DNA of 64,000 nt from Viola odorata. Lineage: Eukaryota > Streptophyta > Magnoliopsida > Malpighiales > Violaceae. Of the stretch, positions 36,701-47,648 are shown in pieces. The notes under the pieces were generated by a model that was given only the letters and a program-made list of their open reading frames with translations, was not told where the DNA came from and made no database searches. Both the position numbers and the translations under genes were made by a program. The stretch spans positions 53,175,002 through 53,239,001 of the forward strand of contig OY829542.1 of assembly GCA_963691705.1 (NCBI GenBank), in the 5' to 3' direction. How positions within the stretch are numbered: position 1 is the first letter of the stretch; every line of letters starts with the position of its first letter.

Positions 36701-38177
36701 ACAGTATAGGCAGCACTTGATCTAGATAATATTCAGGCGGAGATTTCCTTGGAACACGCATGGTATATGGAGGCTTTTCCATTGAACGCATAACCTTATC
36801 GGGAACTCTTTTCACAATAGTCACATCTTTTGCTAGGTAAGAAATGAACCAATCAGCGTCGAAGATGTCAACAAAATCACTGCATACCGAGCAATGCACC
36901 TTTCACCATGAGTTTAACTAGAGTTTTAATAATGCAACTATGAAAAAATATCTTCTTGATTAAATGACACTCAAATAAACTACAGAATCCCTACTTACCT
37001 ATCATCTTTCCAAAATGAATGATGATCCAGCTCAGGTACAACTAGTGTAGCATTGAGAATGCGAGCAACAACTACTGCATCTGTAATCTGAGCACAAAAG
37101 GAGATTGTCATTTTAAAATGTATAGTTTGTCATTGTTTAAAGGGAATTGGGAAGACCACAACAACGCACTAATATCCTACCAAACACTAGCTTTCGTAAT
37201 CTTTTATCAGTCTACATCAACCAACTAACAAAGAAATTAACTGCGAAATTAAGATGGAGAGCACATAATCGTCTTCTTATAAGGAGACCTAAACAACAGT
37301 CACAAGTAATATCTTTCACTTACCCCTGTTCTTTGTTGGTTCAGCCCCCCACTCGCAGCAATAAGCAAATAGCCATTTGATGATCGCTCACGTACGGCAA
37401 CTACATACAAAATTAGCAAAGTCATGAGGCAACCTACATCAGCTTAGTTTTTTTGTTTTGAATAAATAATTAAAGATCACACTTCCCCCCTTTGTTTACA
37501 AATATTTAAGTTAGCTAAACCAATATTGTACACTTCCACCTTCAGGCGAATTCTCCCTAAGAGGCAACAAGAAAAACTAATTTATGCTATAAACAAAGGA
37601 AGCCTATTAAATCAGAAGTGAATAGAAAATAATAAAACCAACTCACCACTAAAATTTCGACCTCTACTGCTGCATCCATAAAACAAATGAGCATATCTCG
37701 ATTTCCAAATATCGATCGGCTCCCGTCGAATCCCATCCTGCAACACAAACACCACAAGAATTGAGAATTCAATGGTTTTTACTTCATTATTTTACCGCAT
37801 TGCCACTACAAAATCTCAAATTTGGAATTTTAACCCGGAAAACAGAGAAGCTCAAACTTGTTTACCAGTCTGGAGTATATGCTTCTTGTGACGAGTTGCT
37901 GAGAGTACCATTCAAGATCAGACGCCACGTGTCCAGTGAAGAGAGAAATCAAGCCCAGAACAAACAGCATCACCCCGCACACTAGCGTCCACGGGATCTT
38001 CCGGGCCTGCGTCGCGGAGGATCGGCGCCTGCACGGGTACCTCCACCACCGTTCATTATGATGGTGATGGAGCTTACCCAATCCCGCGCCGTTAATGCTG
38101 TTAAAACTACCGTTATGTTGAAGTGACGGTTTCGCCGTCGGTATCAAGCTAAACTTCCACGTCTTGACTACTCCCAT
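33772..38177 (-). CDS. O-fucosyltransferase-like type II membrane protein (GT106/DUF246-type family)
   Basis: Nine exons on the minus strand: 37866-38177, 37647-37737, 37324-37400, 36999-37087, 36690-36879, 36344-36525, 35200-35302, 34661-34989 and 33772-34138. They join into exactly 579 codons plus stop. A cytosolic basic N-terminus with a His run (37-40) leads to one membrane anchor at about 61-82, as expected for a Golgi glycosyltransferase. The lumenal part has the family blocks SSNGYLLIAASGGLNQQRTG (GDP-fucose side), ITDAVVVARILNATLVVPEL, FDADWFISYL, YIAIHLRFEADMLAFSGC, KCPLTPHELGLMLRALGF, IYVASGEIYGG and the C-terminal catalytic-region blocks SRLAAIDYMACDESDVFVAN and NMAKILAGRR. It probably transfers fucose (or, in related plant members, rhamnose) to cell-wall or glycoprotein acceptors. 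The exact acceptor cannot be told. Confidence 0.92.
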
Positions 38178-39130
38178 TGCTGATTACTCCCGATATTAGC
38201 CCTCTTCTCATCGTTTATTTACTCAAAATGCCATGCAAACACACACCGATGATAGCACAAAGAAGAAATGAGGAAGAGAGAGGGGACGAATGTGAACAGA
38301 ATTGAAATGTCGAAACCCTAAATTTGAGATTTATGTGATCACTACTGTTATGAACAGGGGAGAACGGTGCAGAGGTTTTTAAGAGAATGAGTGTGAAAGT
38401 GAAAGTGAAAGTGAAAGTGAAGCTTTCTCTTCTTTTTCGTGATTTTGGATTTTATATTTGCAGTGCAGGCCATGGCTAACAAAGTGGCAAAGTGGCAAAA
38501 TGGAAAATTCTAGATTCTTAATGGATTAATTAATCATTAACTAAAGGAAAAAAATAGTACTAAAAACATCTCGCTATCCCAATTAATCCTCTGTTTTTAA
38601 TTTCGTTAATTTGATCAGTGCACCCTAATTTTAAAATAACCACAGATCTATTCACGTGGAAAAAAAATTATAGTAGAAATGACATGGATTTTTTTTCCCT
38701 TTCTCCTTACATCGACATGTTGATATGGTCGTACCAAATTTTTTTTTTTAAGAAAATCAACTCATAAAGAGTGGCCAAATTAAACAAAATTAAAACACGG
38801 AGTGAAATTGACCTTAAGGATTAGTATGAGATGAGGGAAAGGAAGGGAAAGGAAGGGAAAGGGATGAAATTTTTTAAAATTCCTCCGTATGGGAATAAAA
38901 ATAAGTGATGGAAAAAGAGGGAAAGGAGAGTAAAGGAGGGGGAATGAAAGTAAATTTTAGAACTTAACTTCCCTCCTAACTTAATAGATGGAGGTGAAAT
39001 TCGAATTTGAATTTGAGTCCCTACTATTTTGAATAAAATAAATTACAAAAATAATATTTTTTTTCTTTGCTAAGAGGGTAAAAATGGGAAGTATGAAAAA
39101 GATAAGCAGATCAAATGAGATAATGATTTT
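38178..39130. other. Promoter side of the O-fucosyltransferase gene and intergenic DNA
   Basis: Includes a short GTGAAA microsatellite (38396-38423) and purine-rich ggaaaggaaggg runs (38830-38930). The first 250 bp or so is the likely leader and core promoter of the minus-strand gene. Nothing else is recognisable. Confidence 0.5.
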
Positions 39131-39738
39131 TTTTGTGGCATATTTACTCGATTTTTTGTGTTGATGTGACACCTTATTTCATTTTTTGTTGGATTTGACC
39201 CTCCATTCAGATTTTCATATTAATTTGGTCCCTTTAGATAACGTCGTGTACATTCAGACGTGACATTGTTTAATATTGTTTAACTGACGCGTCAATTCAT
39301 AGCAGATCTCACATCAGTTTTTTTATAAAAAAATTAGATTTTAAACTCATTTACCCAACCTATTAAAAGATGAAATTCATTTTAAAAAAAAAATCTAACG
39401 TGACACCTGACATGGATTGTCACGTCAGATAAACAATATTAAATATTGTATTATCATGTCACCAGATTTAAAGGCTGAATGTGAATGACGTTACCTAAAG
39501 GGAAATTGCAAAAATTGGTACCTGTACATGAATTTAATGAAATGTTTCATACCTCATCTGTAAATTGCTTTTAAAAGATACCTGTACAATACGAAAACGT
39601 CACATTTGGTACCTCAACCTCACGCCGTCCAACAATCACCGTTAACTGTCCTACGTGGCACGCCACGACGGATGCCACGTGGGATACAGCTGACGTGGCA
39701 TGCCACGTCATCACATCTGACATGTGTCTTTCTCCACG

Positions 39739-39813
39739 TGTGAAACGACGTCGTTTCACATCAGGCATGAACTACGAGTAGTTCATGGTTAAAAATGAAC
39801 GACGCGTCGTTCA
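39739..39813. repeat. Three consecutive palindromes, left arm
   Basis: 39739-39760 is TGTGAAACGACG plus its complement (22 bp, perfect). 39766-39787 is CATGAACTA/TAGTTCATG around CGAG. 39796-39813 is TGAACGACGCGTCGTTCA (18 bp, perfect). They are separated by 5 and 8 bp. Confidence 0.9.
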
Positions 39814-39842
39814 CATGCTAGCATTTATCATTCTCCAAATAA

Positions 39843-39915
39843 GGGAAATCCAAGATTCGAACCCTGGACCACTGGTAGCACAAGCAAGAATCTTACCACT
39901 ACACCAAATGCTCTT
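39843..39915 (-). other. tRNA(Pro)-like sequence in the left arm of the MULE-like element
   Basis: On the minus strand: GCATTTGGTGTAGTGGTAAG, close to the 5' half and A-box of plant tRNA-Pro, and GGGTTCGAATC, a good B-box. The spacing between the boxes fits a tRNA. The anticodon arm (cttgcttgtgctaccag) does not form a proper tRNA-Pro anticodon loop, and the acceptor ends do not pair well. It is therefore tRNA-derived rather than a gene. Confidence 0.6.
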
Positions 39916-40823
39916 CATGTACTATCATTGATCACAATCGATATTTATTACTCCAAAACCGTTTCCTTAGTTCTCAACCCTTGACCGCCCCACCTTTCTC
40001 TGCCTCTCTCACTTCTCTCCGATTTGGTGAATAGCTTTCGATGTTCATCTTTTAAAATTTTCAAAAAATGTAAAAATTTCAACAATAATTTAATTAATCT
40101 AAAAATTCAGAAAAAATGTAAAAATTCTAAAAAAATTCAAAAATAATTTAATTAATTTAAAAATCCAAAAAAATGTAAAAATTCCAAAAAAAATATACAA
40201 ATTTTAAAAAAAATGTTAAAATTCTAAAAATAATTGTAAAAGCTCCAAAAATAATTTAATTATTCTAAAAATTCAGAAAAATATAAAAATTCTAAAAATT
40301 GTAAAAAAATCCAAAAAAAAATTAATTAATCTAAAAATAATGAAAAATTTAGATTAATTTCAGGATTTTATAATTTTATATAGATTTTTTTCATTTTTTT
40401 TTGAAATTTTAACATTTTTTTTGGAATTTGTACATTTTTTGGAATTTTTATTTTTTTTTGGAATTTTAACATTTATTTTGGAATTTTACAAGTTTTTCTG
40501 GATTTTTAGATTAATTAATTAAATTATTTTTGTGAATTTTTAACATTTTTTTTAGAATTAGTATTTTTTTTTGGATTTTTAGATTAATTAAAACTTTTTT
40601 GGAATTTTTTAGAATTTTTACATTTTTTCTGAATTTTTAGTTTAATTAAATTATTGTTGAAATTTTTACATTTTTTGAAAATTTTAAAAGATGAACATCG
40701 AAAGCTATTCACCAAATCGGAGAGAAGTGAGAGAGGCAGAGAAACGTGGGGCGGTCTGGGGTTGAGAACTAAGGAAACAGTTTTGGAGTAATAAATATCG
40801 GTTGTGATCAATGATAGCACATC

Positions 40824-40896
40824 AAGAGCATTTGGTCTAGTGGTAAGATTCTTCCTTGTGCTACCAGTGGTCCAGGGTTCGAATCTTGGATTTCCC
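40824..40896 (+). other. tRNA(Pro)-like sequence in the right arm of the MULE-like element
   Basis: Plus strand copy of the left-arm sequence: GCATTTGGTCTAGTGGTAAG, whose D-arm matches plant tRNA-Pro, and GGGTTCGAATC as B-box. Both RNA polymerase III internal promoter boxes are present, so transcription into the flanks is possible. It is not a functional tRNA for the same reasons as the left copy. Confidence 0.6.
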
Positions 40897-40925
40897 TTAC
40901 TTGGAGAATGATAAATGCTAGCATG

Positions 40926-40999
40926 TGAACGACGCGTCGTTCATTTTGACCATGAACTACTCGTAGTTCATGCCTGGTGTGAAACGACGTCGTTTCACA
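40926..40999. repeat. Three consecutive palindromes, right arm
   Basis: Mirror of the left-arm set at 40926-40943, 40951-40972 and 40978-40999. All three palindromes are conserved without a mismatch in either copy, although bases between and around them have changed. Confidence 0.9.
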
Positions 41000-41480
41000 A
41001 GTGGAGAAAGACACATGTCGGATGTGATTACGTGGCATGCCACGTCAGCCGTATCCGACGTGGCGTGCCACGTAGGACAGTTAACGGTGATTGTTGGACG
41101 GCGTAAGGTTGAGGTACCAAATGTGACGTTTTCGTATTGTACAGGTATCTTTTAAAAGCAATTTATAGATGAGGTATGAAACATTTCATTAAATTCATGT
41201 ACAGGTACCAATTTTTGCAATTTCCCTTACCTAAAAGGGCCAAATTAATATGAAAACCTGAGTGGAGGGGTCAAATCCAACCAAAAATAAAATGAGGTGT
41301 CAAATCAATACGAAAAATCGAGTAAAGGTGCCAAAAATATTATTAGCCCCAGATCAAATCATCAATCAAAGAAATAAAAGTAGGGATGATGATGGTTTGA
41401 ATATTAACAATATTCACCTAAATTATATCCATATCATCTAATTTTTACTATATTCATATTCATATCATTACTACTTATTA

Positions 41481-42543
41481 ATTATTAATTTTTTTTCTCT
41501 CTCACTCAAAAATCCTCTCATCTCTTTCTCAACTCTAGGGTTTTCCTCGGCGGCAACCCCCCATTTTTCTTTTCTTTTCTTTTCCTTTCTTTACTGTTTC
41601 TTTCTCTTTTACTTCCTTCTTTTTGTTCTTTTCGGCCAAAGCAAGAGATGTGGAGATGGTGGATGAAGATCGGTGATGTGGTGGCGCTGTGTGTTGTGGC
41701 CGGAGGCGTAGATGGCGGCTAGGAGAGCAGAGGGTGTCACGGATGGGTTGCACCGGTTGCGCGGTTGGGGTCTAGCAGCAGATCGGAAGTGAGGTCGACG
41801 ATGAAGTAGTGGTGCTGGTTTTTGTGGTGACGGCGTGGACGACGACCGCGAGGTTGCGTGGCTGGTTCGGTGGCTGTGGTGATATGGCGTTGGCCGGGTT
41901 GGATCTGGGTCCGTGTTGCAGCGGTGGCTAGCGAGTGGATTTTCGGGACTGCTTTTTGGTTCCTAGCTGCAGCGGCGGCTTGCGAGTGGTTGCGAGATCA
42001 ATAAGATGGAGCGGCGGTGGTGTCGGTGGTTGGTGCCGCGATGGATGTGTCGGGATGTTGCCTATTTAGTTGTTTCGTGGTGTCGATTGTGGTTGGAGGA
42101 GGATGAGATCGGATGGCTAAGTGGTGACGGCGGTGGGAGGTCGTCCGAGAGTTTGGTTGGGTCGGTGACGTGGGTTTGGTGCGCCAGCCGTGGTGGTGGT
42201 TGTAGATGGCCGGCCGAGATGGATGGGTCCGGCGGTGGTGTGGCCGGCGATGATGAGATCAGGTCTGGTGATTCCGGTGGGTGAGGCGGCTGGGTTTTTT
42301 GGTCTTTGTGGTTAGGGTAGGTGTTGGGCTTGGGCTTGGGCTTGCGTGTTTTGGTTCAAATCGTTATTTGGGACCATTTTCGGGTTTTAGTTGCGATGTA
42401 ATTCGTGTGTTATATTCGAGGGGAGTGATGAGTGAGTACGTTGTCTGTTGTCGGTATAGCCCGTTTGTTTGGTTCGTGTTCTCTATGGTCATTTTTTATG
42501 ACCCTATTAATATATAATATATTTGCTTATTAAAAAAAAAAAA
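41481..42543 (+). mobile_element. Poly(A)-tailed retroposed insert, 1063 bp, 17-bp TSD
   Basis: ATCATTACTACTTATTA occurs at 41464-41480 and 42544-42560. The insert ends in gcttatt followed by a run of A directly before the second copy. A long target duplication plus a 3' poly(A) tail means target-primed reverse transcription by LINE machinery. The 3' end (cctattaatatataatatatttgcttatt) resembles plant LINE tails. The body is GC-rich (cggtggtggttg-type phrases) with no reverse-transcriptase motif. It is a non-autonomous or 5'-truncated LINE derivative, or a retroposed transcript. GC-rich ORFs at 42006-42517 show no domain. Confidence 0.75.
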
Positions 42544-42560
42544 ATCATTACTACTTATTA

Positions 42561-42836
42561 TTTTTACATTAGGTCAAAAATTATTCATACGGATATCCAT
42601 TAATGTGAGAAAAAAATTTCTAAAAAGCACCAACCAACATTTGTGGGTTAATAAATCGAATCATGTACCCCACCATGAACAAAAAAAAACTACTTCTAAA
42701 AGGACATGAAGAACTTCAAAAATTAAAGTTCAAATACATAATCAAAGTTTACTTGGCGTAAATTTGATAATCAATACTTGAAAAGAAAATAAAAGTTGAA
42801 AATAGATGTCGTACCTCAATAAACAACTATCTAATA
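42561..42836. other. AT-rich spacer
   Basis: No gene, RNA or repeat structure recognised between the retroposed insert and the next MITE. Confidence 0.5.
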
Positions 42837-43069
42837 GTCCCTCCGGTCCGAATTAACTAACGCGTACTGTTCATGCACGCATCTCAAGGAGGTCGGATGA
42901 CTCACTATTTGACCCTAAAAAATTCCGTACTTTTTTTCTAACGTACGTTAATCCTTAATGTACATCCGAGAAAAAATTCGGGGCAAAATTGTCTCAAATA
43001 GTGAGTCATCCAGTCTCCTTAATATGCGTGTAAATAGTGAAAGCGTCAGTTAATAAAAACCAGAGGGAG
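42837..43069. mobile_element. Stowaway-type MITE, 233 bp, TA target site
   Basis: Begins GTCCCTCCGGTCCGAATTAA and ends with ttaataaaaaccagagggag, with TA on both sides (42835-42836 and 43070-43071). The arms pair (gatgactcactatttga against tcaaatagtgagtcatc). It is non-coding. It abuts the end of the hAT transposase relic and may have inserted into it. Confidence 0.8.
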
Positions 43070-43089
43070 TAACCAATTGTAAAAAAAAA

Positions 43090-43690
43090 ATGTCCTATAA
43101 TACACATGAATCTCTTTTTTTTTATTGGAAGTCCATATGTTCGTCGTGATTGTCACCGGACTTTTATAGTTATGCAAAAGGTTTTTCAACTTTTCTATCT
43201 CAACCCGATGAATACCCAAAATATCACTCTTCATAGTTTTTCGAGAAACCATCATAAAACATGGTGTGAGGCTAACAATAAACTCTCATAGGCACAATGC
43301 TTAACAACAGAAATAGGGTACTCATAAATTATAATAGCATTAGCTAATGCACTTCTAGTAACCTTTTGATCAAAAGTAAAATTCTAATTGTCATACTGCC
43401 ATTTTTACCCGTTAATTGTCTTTGACGCTTCATTGCAACTTCAATCTCATGATTACTCACTTTAGAATATTTTTTTAAGTGATTAAATAAATATATAGTC
43501 CCAATTTTTTTCAGTGTCGTAGATGAACATTACAATGTACACAAAACACGTAATCTACTCCATCCTTGGTAATTTCTTCAACGTGATTTTCTTGCATTTA
43601 TTGATATCACTTACCACAACTGAGTTTGAATTGGGTAGTTGTGAATGTTGGAGTTTCGGGAAATGACAACCACTACACTTTGATTCCTAT
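43090..43690 (-). pseudogene. hAT transposase relic (BED zinc finger and N-terminal catalytic region)
   Basis: Three frames of the minus strand carry hAT landmarks in the right order. DGVDYVFCVHCNVHLR (about 43500-43580) is a BED finger Cys-x2-Cys core. FDQKVTRSALANAIIIYEYP (about 43310-43375) is the conserved first helix block. SRKTMKSDILGIHRVEIEKL continuing to TITTNIWTSNKKKEIHVYY (about 43110-43245) is the LTTDLWTS block. Frameshifts and stops interrupt it and the C-terminal dimerisation domain is absent. The relic sits next to the non-autonomous hAT element at 43777-44942, but I cannot tie them to one family. Confidence 0.7.
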
Positions 43691-43776
43691 TTAGGCATTT
43701 TTGGGCAAAGAGAATTACACAAAATGAAAGTAAAATCAAGCGACATAAGAAATAAGCTAAAAATGTCATACTCGAC

Positions 43777-44942
43777 TAGGGTTGTTCAACGGTTAGTGAT
43801 AACCGAAATTCCAAAATTCTGAAACCGAACTTTCGCTTGTTCGGTTTCGGATATTCAGAAACCGAACTTTATTTCGGTTCGGTTTCGGATAGTGGGTAAG
43901 AAAAGTTCGAACTTTTCTTTCCCAATATATAAGCATTTTATTTTACTTAAATGTCATTCCCTCATCCTCTCGTAAGTTCTAAAAAATCAGAATCCCCTCT
44001 CCGGCTCTCCCTCTCGCTTGCTCACTATCTTCTCTCCCTCTCGCAAATGCTGCTCCTCCTCCACCACCCACCAGCCACCGCGTCTGAACTTACCCTCATC
44101 CTCTCTCCCTCTCGCTCGCTCAATCGATCTCTCCTCTCTCACTCAGTCCGTGAGTTGCTATCTCTCCCTCTCTCGCTCAGTCTTGGTTGTTGGCTTTGCT
44201 GCTTTTTGTTGTATTAATTTGCAGGATGGGATCGAAGGAGGAGATGAGGAGGTTTTGATGAGATCAGGTCCGATTTATAGGATCGAGTTTGCCGTTTCGG
44301 TGATGGTGGCCGCCGCCGGCTGGGTTTAATTGATATGGTTGGGTTTATTTGATTATGATTTTTAATTGCTGTTTTGTTATTTGATTTTGGGTTTAATTGC
44401 TGGTTTGGTTTAATTGGTTGGATTAATTTGTGTTTGGTTGGTGGCCGGCGGTGGCATTTTGGAGGAGGAAGAATGGAAATTTTGTGTGGTTACCAGCCGG
44501 CTAGGAGGAGGAAGAAGATAATATGTTTAGGGCTCTGCTGGGTTGAAGGAAAGCATTTAGTTTAGTTTGCATGTTGGGTTGTAGACTTATAGTCCATTCT
44601 CTTCTTTGATTACTTTGCTATGTTTAATTATGGATTGTATAATTATGTTGGATTGTATAAACTGCAGAACTGTTCTATGAATTATTATGTTTGTCAATGC
44701 TTGCCTGATTTTCGGATGAATTCAGATCCATTTTCTTGTTCTTTTTTCATGAAATAAAAAAAAATGGTGTGAAATTTCTGAACTTTCGAACAGAAATAAT
44801 TTCGGTTTCGGAATTTCAGTTTATATAAACTTCGGTTCAGTTTTGGATAACGATTTCAAAAAATTCAGTTAACCGAAATTCGGAACTTCAGATTTTGGTT
44901 TCAGTTTCGATTTCAGTTTTGGTTAACCGATAAACAACCCTA
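43777..44942. mobile_element. hAT-type non-autonomous element, 1166 bp, perfect 8-bp TSD
   Basis: Ends TAGGGTTGTT...AACAACCCTA, flanked by TACTCGAC at 43769-43776 and 44943-44950. Subterminal regions are filled with ttcggtttcgg / ccgaaact phrases, the usual hAT repeat style. The interior (about 43960-44570) has a pyrimidine-rich leader-like stretch and GC-richer sequence that could be a captured transcript piece, but no domain is recognisable. Its right end lies 47 bp from the TA of mariner-like element B. Confidence 0.85.
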
Positions 44943-45239
44943 TACTCGACCAAACAATCACATGGAAACATAATACTACCTTGTAATGATTGACAAGTAC
45001 TCCCTCCGTCCATTTTTAATGGACGCGAGGGAGCAAAATGCTTGTCCATTTATAATGGACGTGTTTGGTGTTTATAACCAAAAGGCCCTCAATGAGATGA
45101 GTGAAGGCTGAGTCGTAGGAGGGCAAAATTGGGAGAGCAATCAAATAAGGGGACACGGGTTCTGCACAGGTCAGAACCAAGAAATTCTCTCTCTCCTCAA
45201 CACCCATCCGTCTCCTTCTCTCAAATTTCTTCCCCAAAA

Positions 45240-46701
45240 AATTAGGGTTCTTCACAGTTGGATCAACCCAAGCCAAGGAGCGAGCAGTGGCGTGGCTAGC
45301 GGTAGCTGGTGGCTGCGGCTGGAGCGGAGGCGCTGGTGGCTGTGGCGGAGGCGAAGAGCGGCGGCGATGGAGGCACGGCAGTGAGTAGCAGCAACGGTGA
45401 CGGGCGGCAATAGAGGAACGGCAGTGGTGCAGTGGTGTGCCAGTCCCACACTTGGGATTCTCATTTCCAACCTTTTCTTTTTCTCCTGCTCCTTGTTATT
45501 CTTCCTCTTCAAGTAGCTCGTCTCACTAATTGGACCAGACTGGATCTGAGACAGCAAGATTGAACTTGGTTTGTCCTCTCTTTTCCATATCTACAAGGTA
45601 AGTTTCTTTCTTCTTCGAATGCTTGTGTACTTCTTTATTTTAGCTTAGCAGCACAAAAATACACTTGCCGGAGCTCCATTTTCTGGCCGCCGGATTTCTC
45701 CTCTCTGATTCTCTATATTTGCACATGTAACCATAGAAACGACAAGGAAATGGTGAAATCAACCAAGTCTCTGTCTCATTCTCAGTCGCAGTCTCAGGTG
45801 GACGAAGAAGACGAAGCAGACGGTTATTAACTAGTAATGGTATTACTGCCATTTGATTTTCGTAGAGCAGTGTAATTCTAGTAATGGTGTAATGCAGAGC
45901 ACCATTTGGTTAGTAAAATAAGTTATGTGGCTGTGCAAAGTAAGGATCCTAGTCAGTCACGTAGCATTTTCGTGAAATTTCTAGGAAAAATAGCACCATC
46001 CTTTCTTATCTCACTTCTTACTTGAATTTGAAAATGACTGCAAAAGCCTAGGGTGTGTTAAAAATGCTAGATTTCATATTTTATATGGACTTAGAAGGAT
46101 ACACTAGAGTGACTATTAGTGAAGGCTTTCTACGGGATCACTTTTCCTTGAGAAATTAATGCTGCAGGTTTTGAGGTGCAAACTGCTCATTTGAATACGT
46201 AGTTTTGTTTTCAACAATGCGATAATCATGAGCAAATTAGGTTGACCTTTTGGTTGTGCCAGCTGAAAATACAACTTCTTATATTGGTATCAGGTGGAAA
46301 CTGTGTTGGGCATTAAACACCTACGATGAAGTGATGAGGTTTTAGAAATATTTATATGTTGAAAATTCTGGATCATGTTCTTGTTTGTATTTTGAAAAAT
46401 ATTCTAAATCATTTTCTCATATCAGTACAGACTTGAATTTTTTTTATATACAATGGATTGCTAGGTAAACTTTGGATTTTCTTTGCCTATTTTGTCTTAA
46501 TTGATTAATGAGGACCTGCACGTTTTTTGTTTACCTTGATACTTGCTTTCTAATGTTTCTTTAATTTACTAAACCACTGCTTAATTTTATGTGGTGTAGA
46601 TCGATGTAGATATTGGCTCATCTTCAGTTGCAAGGAGTGTCATTGGTCTTGTCCTCGGATATGTAACAAGCTTAGTTGTTGATCTTGCGATTTTGATAGA
46701 G
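45240..46701 (+). other. Probable captured host-gene fragment inside element B
   Basis: A leader-like, GC-rich stretch (45240-45597) ends in CTACAAG/GTAAGTT, a strong donor. Near 45640 there is an acceptor-like TTAGCTTAGCAG followed by MVKSTKSLSHSQSQSQVDEE. At 46600-46701 an exon of exactly 34 open codons is bounded by GTGTAG and GAG/GTTTGT. It reads IDVDIGSSSVARSVIGLVLG and goes on to SLVVDLAILIE, a membrane-helix-like peptide. The arrangement of exon, donor, acceptor and exon, with no start-to-stop frame, resembles transduplicated host exons. I cannot name the parent gene. It could also be the element's own untranslated region. Confidence 0.45.
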
Positions 46702-47648
46702 GTTTGTGCCTTTGTGACTTTTATTTTTCGTTCTAGTGCATGCACACTTGCATTGTCAATAGTTATGGACCTCTTCATTTTTTGTTGCATTTTCTCCAGC
46801 TATCAACTTTTTTCTCTAAATTAACTTATAAGTAAGAAATGGATCTCGGTAAGCTTGTTTACATATTTTTGGGTTTCTTTTGCATACTTTTTTCTTTTAG
46901 AATCTTAAGTAGCTTGGGCCTCTAGCTTTTATTGGTAAATATGGATTATGAACCTAATGAGAGATGATTAGATTCACAAACAGTATTCTGGAAGCAATGA
47001 CAAAAATAATAGGCCCCCTTTGTTTATTAACTAGATATAATGAACCCCTCTTAGAGCAAGTAGCAAATTGAACCTTAACTTTATAAATTTGATTCAATCC
47101 AACCTAGTTGAGCAAATTTATTTACTTATATGGCCTGTTCAAAAGCCCATACATTTTTAATGTATTGGCTTGCCAGGTCAACTTTGGAATCCACAAGCCT
47201 AAGGTAATGGCCCAGCAGCTCACATGAGCAGAGTGCAGACAGGACCCTCCAGATGTTGGGTTAGTGATACCTTTGGTTGATAAATTAAGTTCTGTGTGTT
47301 TATCAGTAGCATAGTAGAAGATTAACTTTGAACTTTTAGAATGGATTCTAGCTTCTGTTTCCTGAATTCCAGTTCCTGCTATGTTTATACTTTTGATGTG
47401 TAACTGTTGTGATGGTTTAGGATTTCAGTTTGTGTTTGATGTCATTTTTACATGCTGAATTTAGAGTTTAGGAAAACATACACTACTTGATGCATTGCAG
47501 AATTATAAAGATACATGAAACACCTATTAACTGACCACAACAGAACATAAAGCAAACATAACCGAACTCAACACAACACATACAAACAGAACAGAACACA
47601 AAGGAAACACAAAAGAACACATACATTACTCCTTTTTTCAGACTGCAC

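Larger units (their letters stand above)
39500..41226. mobile_element. MULE-like palindromic element, 1727 bp, perfect 9-bp TSD
   Basis: Begins GGGAAATTGCAAAAATTGG and ends with its reverse complement. TTACCTAAA flanks both sides (39491-39499 and 41227-41235), an exact 9-bp target duplication, the Mutator-superfamily hallmark. The two arms are inverted copies for hundreds of bases: a 5' block with acgtggca/tgccacgt phrases, three short palindromes, a tRNA-like stretch, a pyrimidine/purine-rich block, then an AT-rich core of aaaatgtaaaaattc-like repeats. There is no transposase, so it is non-autonomous. Transcripts could fold into a long hairpin. Foldback, long-TIR structure with a 9-bp duplication fits a MULE MITE. 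Confidence 0.88.
39131..41340. mobile_element. Older inverted-repeat MITE interrupted by a MULE-like insertion
   Basis: The left flank of the inner element (39134-39240: tttactcgattttttgtg, gacaccttatttcatttttt, ggatttgaccctcc, atattaatttgg) is the reverse complement of its right flank (41237-41340), with scattered mismatches. Without the insert, 39131-39499 and 41236-41340 form one element of about 475 bp with long inverted ends. I could not identify a clear target duplication for it. More divergence between its arms than within the inner element indicates an older insertion. Confidence 0.7.

Noticed and set aside
39843..40896. Two tRNA genes
   Set aside because: A- and B-boxes are good, but anticodon and acceptor stems do not fold as a tRNA, and both copies are parts of transposon arms.
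42006..42517. GC-rich ORFs in the retroposed insert
   Set aside because: Low-complexity Gly/Trp/Arg-rich translations from ggtggt-type DNA, with no domain or plausible start context.
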